The position numbers and the translations under genes are program-made. Below are positions 42,177 to 49,447 of a DNA stretch of 50,719 bases, one piece after another. Numbering within the stretch: the first letter of the stretch is position 1; every line of letters starts with the position of its first letter. The notes below the pieces were generated by a model. The model saw nothing but the letters and a program-made list of their open reading frames with translations. It ran no database searches and had not been told where the DNA came from. This stretch comes from Elusimicrobiota bacterium. Its GTDB lineage: Bacteria; Elusimicrobiota; Elusimicrobia; UBA1565; UBA9628. The stretch covers positions 1-50,719 of the forward strand of contig JAHFCE010000023.1 of assembly GCA_023249675.1 (NCBI GenBank). Direction: 5' to 3'.

Positions 42177-42782
42177 ATGAACCGAAAACTAACTTTGATC
42201 ATCGCCGCGGCGCTGACGCTTGCGGCTTACGCCGCGCCCGCGGCGACTGTGTCTGCGGCGGAAATGAGCGAGAAGGAAAAGGCGCTCGCCAACCCGTATC
42301 CGAACGACTTCGGCCCGGACACGCTTGCCGCCGACGTGCTCAAGGCCTACCCGGCCAACGTCCAGGCGGGCTACAAGAAGCTTCTGAGCACCAAGTCGGG
42401 CTGCGCCCAGTGCCACTCGGCCGCGCGTCCGCTCAACAGTCGTTTCGTCGAGCCCGAGGGCGGCATGGACGACGCCAAGCAGGACGCCGCTCTCGCCAAG
42501 TTGAAGAAGGAGCAGCCCGAGCTGTTTGCGGACGGTTCCGCGTGGCAAGTCGAGACGAAAGTCTGGAGCCGCTACGTCAAGCGGATGATGAACAAGCCGG
42601 GCTGCAACCTGCAGAAGGCCGACGGCAAGGCCATCTATGAATTTTTGTCCTACGACTCGGTCAAGCGCAAGACCGGCGCCAATGCGGCGCAGTGGGCCGC
42701 GCACCGGAAAGGCCTCGTCGAGCAGCTCAAGACGAAGAACCCGAAGCGCTACGAAGAGTTGAAGGAAGCCAAAGATCTGTAG
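42177..42782 (+). CDS. Periplasmic monoheme cytochrome c
   Basis: This 201-residue protein has a signal peptide (LTLIIAAALTLAAYAAPA, cut near VSAAE) and one heme site, CAQCH (about residue 76), with a possible axial Met in YVKRMMNKPG. The rest is helical and charged. It probably accepts electrons from, or is a subunit of, the Rieske/cytochrome b complex encoded directly upstream. A good GGGAGG ribosome site precedes the ATG. Confidence 0.85.
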   Translation: MNRKLTLIIAAALTLAAYAAPAATVSAAEMSEKEKALANPYPNDFGPDTLAADVLKAYPANVQAGYKKLLSTKSGCAQCHSAARPLNSRFVEPEGGMDDAKQDAALAKLKKEQPELFADGSAWQVETKVWSRYVKRMMNKPGCNLQKADGKAIYEFLSYDSVKRKTGANAAQWAAHRKGLVEQLKTKNPKRYEELKEAKDL

Positions 42783-42786
42783 GCGC

Positions 42787-43938
42787 TTGAACGGCGCTTC
42801 GCGGGCCCTGCTCGTCTACGGTTACGAACCGAGCGGGCACTCCGCGGCGGCGTTGGCGATCGAAAAGGCCGGCCGAAAGGCCGGCTTTTCTTTTTCCCGG
42901 ATAGAAATCGCCTCAGACCATCATCCGGTGGCGGGCTTGGCTGTCGCGCGCGGCTACCACGGTCTATTGAGCGCCGCGCCGCAGGTATGGCGCGCGCTGT
43001 ACCGCGGGGCTTGGGCCCGCTCGCTCCTGCGCGCGGTGCGCGGCGCCTACCTGAGCTTCGGCGGCGCCCGGCGCCTGCGCGAAGGCGTGCGGCGCTCGGG
43101 CGCTCAGGTTGTCGTCTGTCCTCAGGCGGCGGTCGCCGCGGTGCTGAGCGAGGCGCGCGTGCGCGGCGAACTCGACATACCGGTGGTCGCGGTCCTCACC
43201 GATTTCGGAGCCCATCCATTTTGGGCCGATCCCGCCGCGGACCTGATTCTCGCGCCCAACGCGGCCGCCGTCGACGCCCTGGCGGTGTTCGGTGTGCCGC
43301 GCGAGCGTCTGCGCGCGACCGGAATCCCGATCAGCCCGGCGTTCGCCGATCTGCCTTCTCAGGATGAAGCGCGGCGCTCCTTGGCCTTGCCGCCGGCGGC
43401 TCCGGTGGCGCTTTTGTCGGGCGGCGGCAAGGGCCTGGGCGGATTCGACCGGGCGGCCACAGCGTTGCTGGCCGCGAGCCCGCGCGCGCATCTGCTCGTT
43501 CTGTGCGGCGCCAACGACCGTCTTCGAATATCGCTTTCCGGCTGCCGCGAGGCGGGCGGGCGCCTGCGTGTGTTCGGGCCTCAGCCGTCGGAATTCGTGG
43601 CCGTCATGATGGCGGCGGCAGACGTTCATATAGGCAAACCCGGGGGATTGAGCGCGGCCGAGTGCCTTGCCGCGGGCCTACCTATGGTTTTAACGCGCCC
43701 CTTGCCGGGCCAGGAGGAGGCCAACGCGCGACACCTGCTCGCTCTCGGCGCGGCGCTCGATGGGGGCCTGCCGGAGCATGCCGCGCGGAAGGCCGCGCGT
43801 CTGCTCCAGGACCCCGAAGCCCTCGCGCGCATGCGCTTGGCCGCGTCCGCCGCGGGACGTTCCGGTTCGGCGGACGACGCGGTGTCCGCGATCGCGGCGC
43901 TGGCGTTTGACCGTCCCCGTTCATTCCTGTTACAATGA
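42787..43938 (+). CDS. MGDG synthase/MurG-like glycosyltransferase
   Basis: This 383-residue GT-B enzyme resembles diacylglycerol glycosyltransferases and MurG. The N-terminus VYGYEPSGHSAAALAI corresponds to the glycine/His loop of the MGDG synthase family, VAVLTDFGAHPFWAD follows in the first domain, and KPGGLSAAECLAAGLPMV with LPGQEEAN forms the donor-sugar site in the second. It would add a sugar to diacylglycerol or a related lipid at the cytoplasmic face. The start is a TTG four bases after the cytochrome stop; no other start keeps the conserved N-terminus. A strong intrinsic terminator-like hairpin lies 76-108 bases into the coding region. Confidence 0.8.
   Translation: MNGASRALLVYGYEPSGHSAAALAIEKAGRKAGFSFSRIEIASDHHPVAGLAVARGYHGLLSAAPQVWRALYRGAWARSLLRAVRGAYLSFGGARRLREGVRRSGAQVVVCPQAAVAAVLSEARVRGELDIPVVAVLTDFGAHPFWADPAADLILAPNAAAVDALAVFGVPRERLRATGIPISPAFADLPSQDEARRSLALPPAAPVALLSGGGKGLGGFDRAATALLAASPRAHLLVLCGANDRLRISLSGCREAGGRLRVFGPQPSEFVAVMMAAADVHIGKPGGLSAAECLAAGLPMVLTRPLPGQEEANARHLLALGAALDGGLPEHAARKAARLLQDPEALARMRLAASAAGRSGSADDAVSAIAALAFDRPRSFLLQ
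42863..42895 (+). terminator. Intrinsic terminator-like hairpin inside the glycosyltransferase gene
   Basis: GCCGGCC, loop GAAA, GGCCGGC, then TTTTCTTTTT, with an A-tract (AAAA) before the stem that pairs with the T's. This is a textbook rho-independent terminator about 85 bases after the cytochrome operon stop, yet it is within the glycosyltransferase reading frame. It probably ends most transcripts of the respiratory operon. Confidence 0.7.
43907..43936 (+). promoter_or_regulatory. Promoter of the peroxiredoxin-ferredoxin unit
   Basis: TTGACC (43907-43912), 18 bases, TACAAT (43931-43936) preceded by TGT (extended -10). The ATG is only 6 bases downstream, so transcription would start at the A of the start codon. 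Confidence 0.6.
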
Positions 43939-43942
43939 CGCG

Positions 43943-44419
43943 ATGCCCGCAATTAAGACGACGAAGCCCGTCGCCGTCGGCGACAAGGCTCCCGGTTTCT
44001 CCGCGGCCGATGAGACGGGCCGCGCCTGGTCGCTCAAGGCGCTCAGAGGCAAGACCGTCGTCCTCTATTTCTATCCGAAAGACAAGACTCCGGGCTGCAC
44101 GACCGAGGCCTGCGACTTCCGCGACCGCTATGATGCGTTCGTCAAAAAAGGGGCGCGGATTTTCGGCGTGAGCCCCGACACGGCCAAGTCCCACGCCGGC
44201 TTCAAGGCCAAGCACGGCCTGCCTTTTCCGCTTCTCGTCGATGAGGACAAGGAAATTTGCCGCGCGTACGGCGTCTGGAAGGAGAAGTCGCTCTATGGCC
44301 GCACATTCATGGGCGTGGAGCGCTCGACCTTCGTGATCGGCAAGGATGGCCGCCTCGTTGAGGTCCTGCGCAAGGTCTCCGTTACCGGCCACGCCGAGGC
44401 CGTCTTGGAGGCCGTCTAA
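43943..44419 (+). CDS. bcp: Thiol peroxidase, Bcp/PrxQ family
   Basis: This 158-residue peroxiredoxin has the active site YPKDKTPGCTTEACDFRD with peroxidatic Cys52 and resolving Cys57 (the C-x4-C pattern of atypical 2-Cys PrxQ/Bcp), plus GVSPDTAKSH and a conserved Arg in GVERSTFVI. It reduces hydrogen peroxide and organic peroxides in the cytoplasm. The frame is open further upstream, but the ATG at 43943 matches the promoter and the family's usual start. The stop overlaps the next ATG (TAATG). Confidence 0.92.
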   Translation: MPAIKTTKPVAVGDKAPGFSAADETGRAWSLKALRGKTVVLYFYPKDKTPGCTTEACDFRDRYDAFVKKGARIFGVSPDTAKSHAGFKAKHGLPFPLLVDEDKEICRAYGVWKEKSLYGRTFMGVERSTFVIGKDGRLVEVLRKVSVTGHAEAVLEAV

Positions 44420-44868
44420 TGCCCGCTCCCCAGAACGACGCGCGCCGCGCGGCCCTCGTCAAAGGCGCGTCCAAGGCCAAGATCAAGGCCCTCATCAATT
44501 TGTCCGCCTGCACCGGCTGCGAAGTCTGCATCGCGGTCTGCCCGGTCCCGCAGTGCATCGAGAAGTTCGGCGAGGATCCCTCGAACACGGGTGTCTGGGT
44601 CAACTACGACATCTGCATCGGCTGCCAGCTCTGCGCCAAGGACTGCCCGTGGGACACGATCCGCATGGTGCCGACGCCGACAGTCGCGATGGATCAGACC
44701 TCGCTCGATTCCCAGCTCAATCACGAGCACGCCGTCTTCCAGAAGCCCGAACTCGTGCCTGAAGAGATTCGCGGCTTCTTGACGAAGGCTCCCAAGACCG
44801 ATCCCGCCGTGCTCGAGCTTTTCGGCAAGAACAACCCCATCGTTCCGGGGCCCATGAGCCCAAAGTAG
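44419..44868 (+). CDS. 2[4Fe-4S] ferredoxin-like protein
   Basis: This 149-residue protein has two cluster motifs, CTGCEVCIAVCPVPQC (residues 31-46) and CIGCQLCAKDCP (66-77), within a longer chain that has a basic N-terminus and a Pro-rich C-terminal tail. It is an electron carrier of the 8Fe type; the tail may dock it to an enzyme. It is translationally coupled to the peroxiredoxin gene. Its redox partner is not visible. Confidence 0.85.
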   Translation: MPAPQNDARRAALVKGASKAKIKALINLSACTGCEVCIAVCPVPQCIEKFGEDPSNTGVWVNYDICIGCQLCAKDCPWDTIRMVPTPTVAMDQTSLDSQLNHEHAVFQKPELVPEEIRGFLTKAPKTDPAVLELFGKNNPIVPGPMSPK

Positions 44869-44881
44869 CCTTCGCGCGCCC

Positions 44882-46411
44882 ATGAGATATTCATCAGCCA
44901 TCGGCGGACTATTTTTGGTCTCTTTGGTGTTTATCGCTGGCTGCGGCCCGCTGATGGTCAACATGGCCTACAGGCCTGAGGGCCCGGCTCAGCCGGTCCT
45001 CTTCGAGCGCCGGCCGCCCCTCTTCCTCGCGCCGGTCACCAACGCCACGGACGGGAAGGTCGAGACCTACCAGGGACCGTTCCAACTCACGCAGTCGGCG
45101 GAGCAGACGCTCCGGGATGCGCTCGCCACCGAGCTCGGCCGTCTGCAGTATCCGTTGGCCGAAACCGCGCAGCAGGCGGAAGGCGTCGTGGAGGCGGTCG
45201 TGGCGCGGATGGCCATCGACTTGACCGGGACCCAAGGCCTCAGCGACCTCGTCCAGGCCGAGTACTCTCTCGATGTCACCGTCAAGGACTCGCGGCAAAG
45301 AGCGCTCATCGCGAAGAGGATCACCGGCACCGCCAAGGCGGTGCGCCCCGGATTCGGGATACCCAGCGCGCTCTACTCCGGGATGATGACCAGCGCCATC
45401 GGCCAGGCCATGGGAAAGCTCGGCCCATTTTTCGAGTCCCAAGACCTCTTGGCCCTGCTCGAGGGTCGACGGCCCAACCGCAAGGCAGTCGCGGTCGAGG
45501 CACCCGCGCCGATCCGTCTGCATAGCCAGGGGAAGTCAAAGAAGGCGATGGTAACGATCATTCCACAGGGAGAAGAGGCTCCGCCGCAGGCCGCGCCCGA
45601 GCCGCCCGCCGCGCCAGCTGCGCTGCCCTCGGATATCGACGAACTTCCCACCGCCAGATTTCCAGCTCGGCAGGACGCTTATGCGGTGGTCATCGGCGTC
45701 GGCAAGTACCGCCAGAAACTTCCGCCGGCGGACTTCGCAGATGGGGACGCGCGGGTCGTCGCACGCTATTTGACGAAGGTTCTGGGCTACCAGGATGCCA
45801 ACGTCGCCATGCTCGTCAACAACGAGGCAACCAAAGGCGATTTTGAGAAATATTTCGACCAGTGGCTGCCTAACCGCGTGGAGAAGGATGCCGAGGTCTT
45901 CATTTATTACTCCGGACACGGCGCGCCCAATCCAGAAACGGGCGACGCCTATCTTGTGCCTCATGACGGAGATCCGACCTATCTCAAGCAGACGGGCTAT
46001 CAGCTCAAGAACCTCTACGCGGCGTTGTCCAAGCTCCCAACTCGCCATATCACCGTGGTCTTGGATTCATGCTTCTCGGGCGCAGGCGGACGCTCGGTTC
46101 TTGCCAAGGGCGCGCGGCCGCTGGTCAACGTGAGGCTAGGCGGAGTTGTCCCTTCGAACATCAGGGTCCTTTCCGCCTCGGCCGCCGACCAGATCAGCCA
46201 CGCTTATGAGGCGCAGGGCCATGGGCTCTTCACTTACTTCTTACTCAAGGGCATCAAGGAACAGACAGGCAAGGGGTCGGTGGACATGAAGAAGGTTTTC
46301 GATTCCGCCGTGCCCCAGGTGAGCAATATTGCTCGGCGCGAGTACAACAGCGACCAGGTGCCGCAGTGGCAGGAATCGGCAAGAACAACCGCATCGTTCC
46401 GGGGTCGATGA
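44882..46411 (+). CDS. Lipoprotein with caspase-like (peptidase C14) domain
   Basis: This 509-residue protein has a lipoprotein signal peptide with lipobox IAGC (Cys21). Residues 30-200 form a domain related to lipoprotein or GNA1162-type assembly folds (repeated strands and amphipathic helices). After a Pro/Ala linker, residues 265-505 form a caspase/metacaspase fold: AYAVVIGVGKYRQKLPP, FIYYSGHGAP with catalytic His346, and VVLDSCFSGAGG with catalytic Cys397. Both catalytic residues are intact. It would be a cysteine protease tethered to a membrane in the periplasm. A second, very similar lipoprotein begins at 49448. Confidence 0.85.
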   Translation: MRYSSAIGGLFLVSLVFIAGCGPLMVNMAYRPEGPAQPVLFERRPPLFLAPVTNATDGKVETYQGPFQLTQSAEQTLRDALATELGRLQYPLAETAQQAEGVVEAVVARMAIDLTGTQGLSDLVQAEYSLDVTVKDSRQRALIAKRITGTAKAVRPGFGIPSALYSGMMTSAIGQAMGKLGPFFESQDLLALLEGRRPNRKAVAVEAPAPIRLHSQGKSKKAMVTIIPQGEEAPPQAAPEPPAAPAALPSDIDELPTARFPARQDAYAVVIGVGKYRQKLPPADFADGDARVVARYLTKVLGYQDANVAMLVNNEATKGDFEKYFDQWLPNRVEKDAEVFIYYSGHGAPNPETGDAYLVPHDGDPTYLKQTGYQLKNLYAALSKLPTRHITVVLDSCFSGAGGRSVLAKGARPLVNVRLGGVVPSNIRVLSASAADQISHAYEAQGHGLFTYFLLKGIKEQTGKGSVDMKKVFDSAVPQVSNIARREYNSDQVPQWQESARTTASFRGR

Positions 46412-46514
46412 GCCTGAAGTAAAGCCGGGTCCCCATCCCCTCGCCTAATCCCCCGGGCGAGAACGCCTCCTGGGACCATTGGCACCTCATGAGGGGTCGA
46501 AGGTCCCTGGACTG

Positions 46515-46542
46515 TTGACCGGTGCGACTGTTAGCCTAAGAT
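46515..46542 (+). promoter_or_regulatory. Promoter of the macro-domain multidomain gene
   Basis: TTGACC (46515-46520), 16 bases, TAAGAT (46537-46542). The -10 overlaps the first ATG (46541), so if this promoter is used translation must begin at the ATG at 46547 or the GTG at 46553. Between 46411 and here I see only a weak CTCGCC/GGCGAG hairpin without a T-run. Confidence 0.45.
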
Positions 46543-49312
46543 GGGTATGTTAGTGATTCTTCTTTCGGTACTGCTCGGGTTTATCCCGAGCGCGGACGCT
46601 GCGGGGGTCGCCACAGGCCTGCCGCCGCGCACCCTCTCCTCCATACACTCTTTTCTTCGTTCGCCTACGCCCGATTGGGGCACGCTGACGACTGCTGTCT
46701 CCTTTCTTCGCAGCGTCGATCTAAACGATCCAGCAACTCTCGAGCGTGTCAGGCCCATCGTCGAGGAGCTGCGGAGTGTTGCCCAGCGGCAGCTTGACTC
46801 GTCACCTCGCTCCGGTACGACCGAATCTGAGCTATTCGCCGCTTCTCAGAAACTCCGGCTTCTCAATGAGCCCGAATTCCGCAATCTGTTGACATCGGAG
46901 CAGCAGCGTCGCATAGGGGCGGCATTCTGGGCCTATAGCGAGCATCTTGTTGAGGACGTGCGTCTGGAGCGTTGGTCGCCATCGAAGTTCACGCTGGAAG
47001 AGAAGATCAAGGGCATCGCCAGGGCGTTGGAGGCGTCACGCGTCGTTCCGGGCGAACTTGGGACACCGACATTGAGGAGTGATCCGGCGGTCGCAGTCGA
47101 GATCGTCAGCGCTGATGTCTCAAAAGTCAAATCGGACGCCCTGATCTGCGGAGTGCAGCTGGCGGGTCTTTGCCACGGCGGGATTAACGCGATGATCGGG
47201 AGGGTCGGAGGCGATGGTTTTCACAGGCAAGTCGACGCCGCGAAGCCCTTGCGCGACGGTCAAACGCTTGTTGCGCGAGGCGATCGCAAGAACACAGGTC
47301 TCTTTCAGAACGTCGTCTTTTTCGCCGACAACATGCGCCTGCCTCTCCGCGAGCTCGTATTCAATAGCTTAAAAGCCGCCGATGAAGCCGGGTTCCAATC
47401 GGTCTCTCTGCCCGCGGCGCGGACAGGCTACTACTACGGCCTGCTCGAAAAGACCTACGAGGAACTGGTCGCTGAGACGATTAAAGGCGTTGACGCGTTT
47501 CTTAAGGCCGGCCGGAAGAACGTCGAAAATATTTCCATCGTCGTCCATAATAATCCAAGGCTCTTGTCCCTGTTCAAGGCGGTTCAGTCGACCGATTCTG
47601 AGCGCGAGGCGCTGCGTCAAACCAGGCTTTCCGGAAAGGGCTTCTCTCTTTCGCCCCGGGCAAAGCGAGTTTCAGCGAGGCGGCGGGGCACTGCCATCGT
47701 CCAAGACCTGCTCGCCCCGTGGGATCTCGCGCGTATGCTCAAAGGCCGTACGCCGCAAAAGATCGGCGTCATTGAGGCCCGTGCCGCATTCAGTAGGCCG
47801 TCGGTCTCCGTTCTCAATCTCCCGATCAAGATGCCAGGCACTGATTTTCGGATTCCGGCCGAACTTGAGCAATACCGCGAGTTCCTTCAGAAGATTATCG
47901 ACGATCAAGTCGCCGTCAACCCGAACTGGAGCGAGTTCCACGCCTATTTGACCGTCGACAGCGGGTTCGTCAAGAAGGGCAGCTATCACCGGCGACCAGG
48001 CATCCATATCGATGGGGTGCAGGGTTCGCGTTATATGCAGAAGCTGCCGCCTGAGAATACTTATTCGGCGAGTGATGCCGTCGGCACCGTCTTTTACGCG
48101 CAGCCCTTCGATTTGAGACACATCCAAGCAGACCGCGACTACATCCATGGCGAACTCGAGCGCCAAGCCGATGAAAGAAATGCGGTACAGACCGCCAATT
48201 ACGGGATCTACCACTGGGACTCTTACTCCGCCCATCGCGCGGCAGTCGCCGAGCAGGACATTGCGCGCACGTTCGCACGCGTCGAGTTCAGCAAGAAGGT
48301 CTACGACAGTGTGGGCGACACGGTTAACCCGCTCTTCGATTACTCGTGGCCCCGCCTGCCGCGCCCCATCCCCTACGAGCTTAACTGGCATGCGGAGAAG
48401 CTCGCTAAGGTCGTCCATGAGAAAGGTCGGCGTGCCAACAGCGTCTCGATTGCGTTCGTTTCGGGAACGACCGCTTCCAAGCGCCGGGCGCTTCTCGATC
48501 TCGTACGGGTTCGCCGCGCCGCGGACGTTGGTCCGTTGGTGAGAATTCTTTCCCAGGACCCGGCCGTGGCACGGATATTGGTCTCAGACAAAATCGCGCC
48601 GTTGTGGGATTTGGTAACCGACTACCCTATCCTCGATGGGCGCACCGCGTTTCCTGAACTCGGTCGCCCGATCGATGATCGGACCATCGTCGAAGGCTCC
48701 AAAGGCTCTGGCGGCGGGCAGACGGACTTCTTGATCGACTATTCGGATCTTGATCTGCGACGGGGCGTACTTGAGCCCGCGCGCGCAATCGGAGCCAAGA
48801 AGGCCGACGATTGGGCGAAGTTCCAGAAGCTGCAGGCTCTTGTCCACCGTGCGCTGCCACGTGACGGCTGGCGCGAGGGCGGCAATGACCCCGAGTATGC
48901 CGCGTTCCTGGCGCGCACGAAAGGCGCGGCGCGCGTGAGCTTGGGCGAATACATCCGACTGGGCATCGGGGTCTGTCGCGAGAACGCTCTACTGACGGTC
49001 GTTGCTTTGCGCGCGGCCGGCTATAAGGCGCGCTACGCTTATTTCAAGGCCTTCAAGGCCGACGGCTCGTTCGATCAGGATCATGCTGTCGCCATCGTCG
49101 AACTTGGAGGGACGACGTACGTGCTCGATAGTTACCGGCTGCTGGGCCGTTACTATAACGGCCATCGGCTTGCCGATCTTTTGCAGCCGCCGGCCAACGG
49201 CAAGTACGTTGAGGCGGGCCCGCTTGCTGCTGAAAACGCCAGCGATCCTGGCGGCTGGAAGCTCGTCCTCAATACCTTTCCACGCGTTAGGCCGCTCCTG
49301 GAAGATCGATGA
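46541..49312 (+). CDS. Exported protein with macro, 2OG-Fe(II) oxygenase-like and transglutaminase-like domains
   Basis: This 923-residue protein has a signal peptide (MLVILLSVLLGFIPSADA). Three segments are recognisable. Residues of about 185-345 look like a macro domain: VEIVSADVSKVKSDALICG, LCHGGINAMIGRVGG as the ADP-ribose loop and SLPAARTGYYYG as the second loop. Residues of about 465-600 look like a 2-oxoglutarate/Fe(II) oxygenase double-stranded helix: GIHIDG (His489, Asp491), SYSAHRAA (His565) and RTFARVEFS (Arg576 or Arg580). Residues of about 800-870 look like a transglutaminase/protease core: GVCRENALLT (Cys812), DQDHAVAIVEL (His848), YVLDSYR (Asp863). Each set has its key residues. 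I know of no protein with this combination. It lies between two caspase-like lipoproteins. Two later in-frame starts (46547, 46553) are possible. Confidence 0.65.
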   Translation: MGMLVILLSVLLGFIPSADAAGVATGLPPRTLSSIHSFLRSPTPDWGTLTTAVSFLRSVDLNDPATLERVRPIVEELRSVAQRQLDSSPRSGTTESELFAASQKLRLLNEPEFRNLLTSEQQRRIGAAFWAYSEHLVEDVRLERWSPSKFTLEEKIKGIARALEASRVVPGELGTPTLRSDPAVAVEIVSADVSKVKSDALICGVQLAGLCHGGINAMIGRVGGDGFHRQVDAAKPLRDGQTLVARGDRKNTGLFQNVVFFADNMRLPLRELVFNSLKAADEAGFQSVSLPAARTGYYYGLLEKTYEELVAETIKGVDAFLKAGRKNVENISIVVHNNPRLLSLFKAVQSTDSEREALRQTRLSGKGFSLSPRAKRVSARRRGTAIVQDLLAPWDLARMLKGRTPQKIGVIEARAAFSRPSVSVLNLPIKMPGTDFRIPAELEQYREFLQKIIDDQVAVNPNWSEFHAYLTVDSGFVKKGSYHRRPGIHIDGVQGSRYMQKLPPENTYSASDAVGTVFYAQPFDLRHIQADRDYIHGELERQADERNAVQTANYGIYHWDSYSAHRAAVAEQDIARTFARVEFSKKVYDSVGDTVNPLFDYSWPRLPRPIPYELNWHAEKLAKVVHEKGRRANSVSIAFVSGTTASKRRALLDLVRVRRAADVGPLVRILSQDPAVARILVSDKIAPLWDLVTDYPILDGRTAFPELGRPIDDRTIVEGSKGSGGGQTDFLIDYSDLDLRRGVLEPARAIGAKKADDWAKFQKLQALVHRALPRDGWREGGNDPEYAAFLARTKGAARVSLGEYIRLGIGVCRENALLTVVALRAAGYKARYAYFKAFKADGSFDQDHAVAIVELGGTTYVLDSYRLLGRYYNGHRLADLLQPPANGKYVEAGPLAAENASDPGGWKLVLNTFPRVRPLLEDR

Positions 49313-49388
49313 ACCACCTCACGCCGCTTACCCCGTATTGTTGTAAGATTCCGGACAACGATGGGGTTGAACTCAAAACCAGCTACAG

Positions 49389-49418
49389 TTGGACGGAAGA
49401 CGCCTAAGTCTTTACGAT
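49389..49418 (+). promoter_or_regulatory. Candidate promoter of the second caspase lipoprotein
   Basis: TTGGAC (49389-49394), 18 bases, TACGAT (49413-49418). It leaves a leader of about 23 bases that contains GAGGAG before the ATG at 49448. Confidence 0.4.
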
Positions 49419-49447
49419 CTACAGACATTGAGCTGAGGAGCAATAGG

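Noticed and set aside
46412-46514. Terminator after the first caspase lipoprotein (CTCGCC...GGCGAG hairpin)
   Set aside because: The 6-bp stem has a 10-base loop and no T-run; it could form by chance at this GC content.
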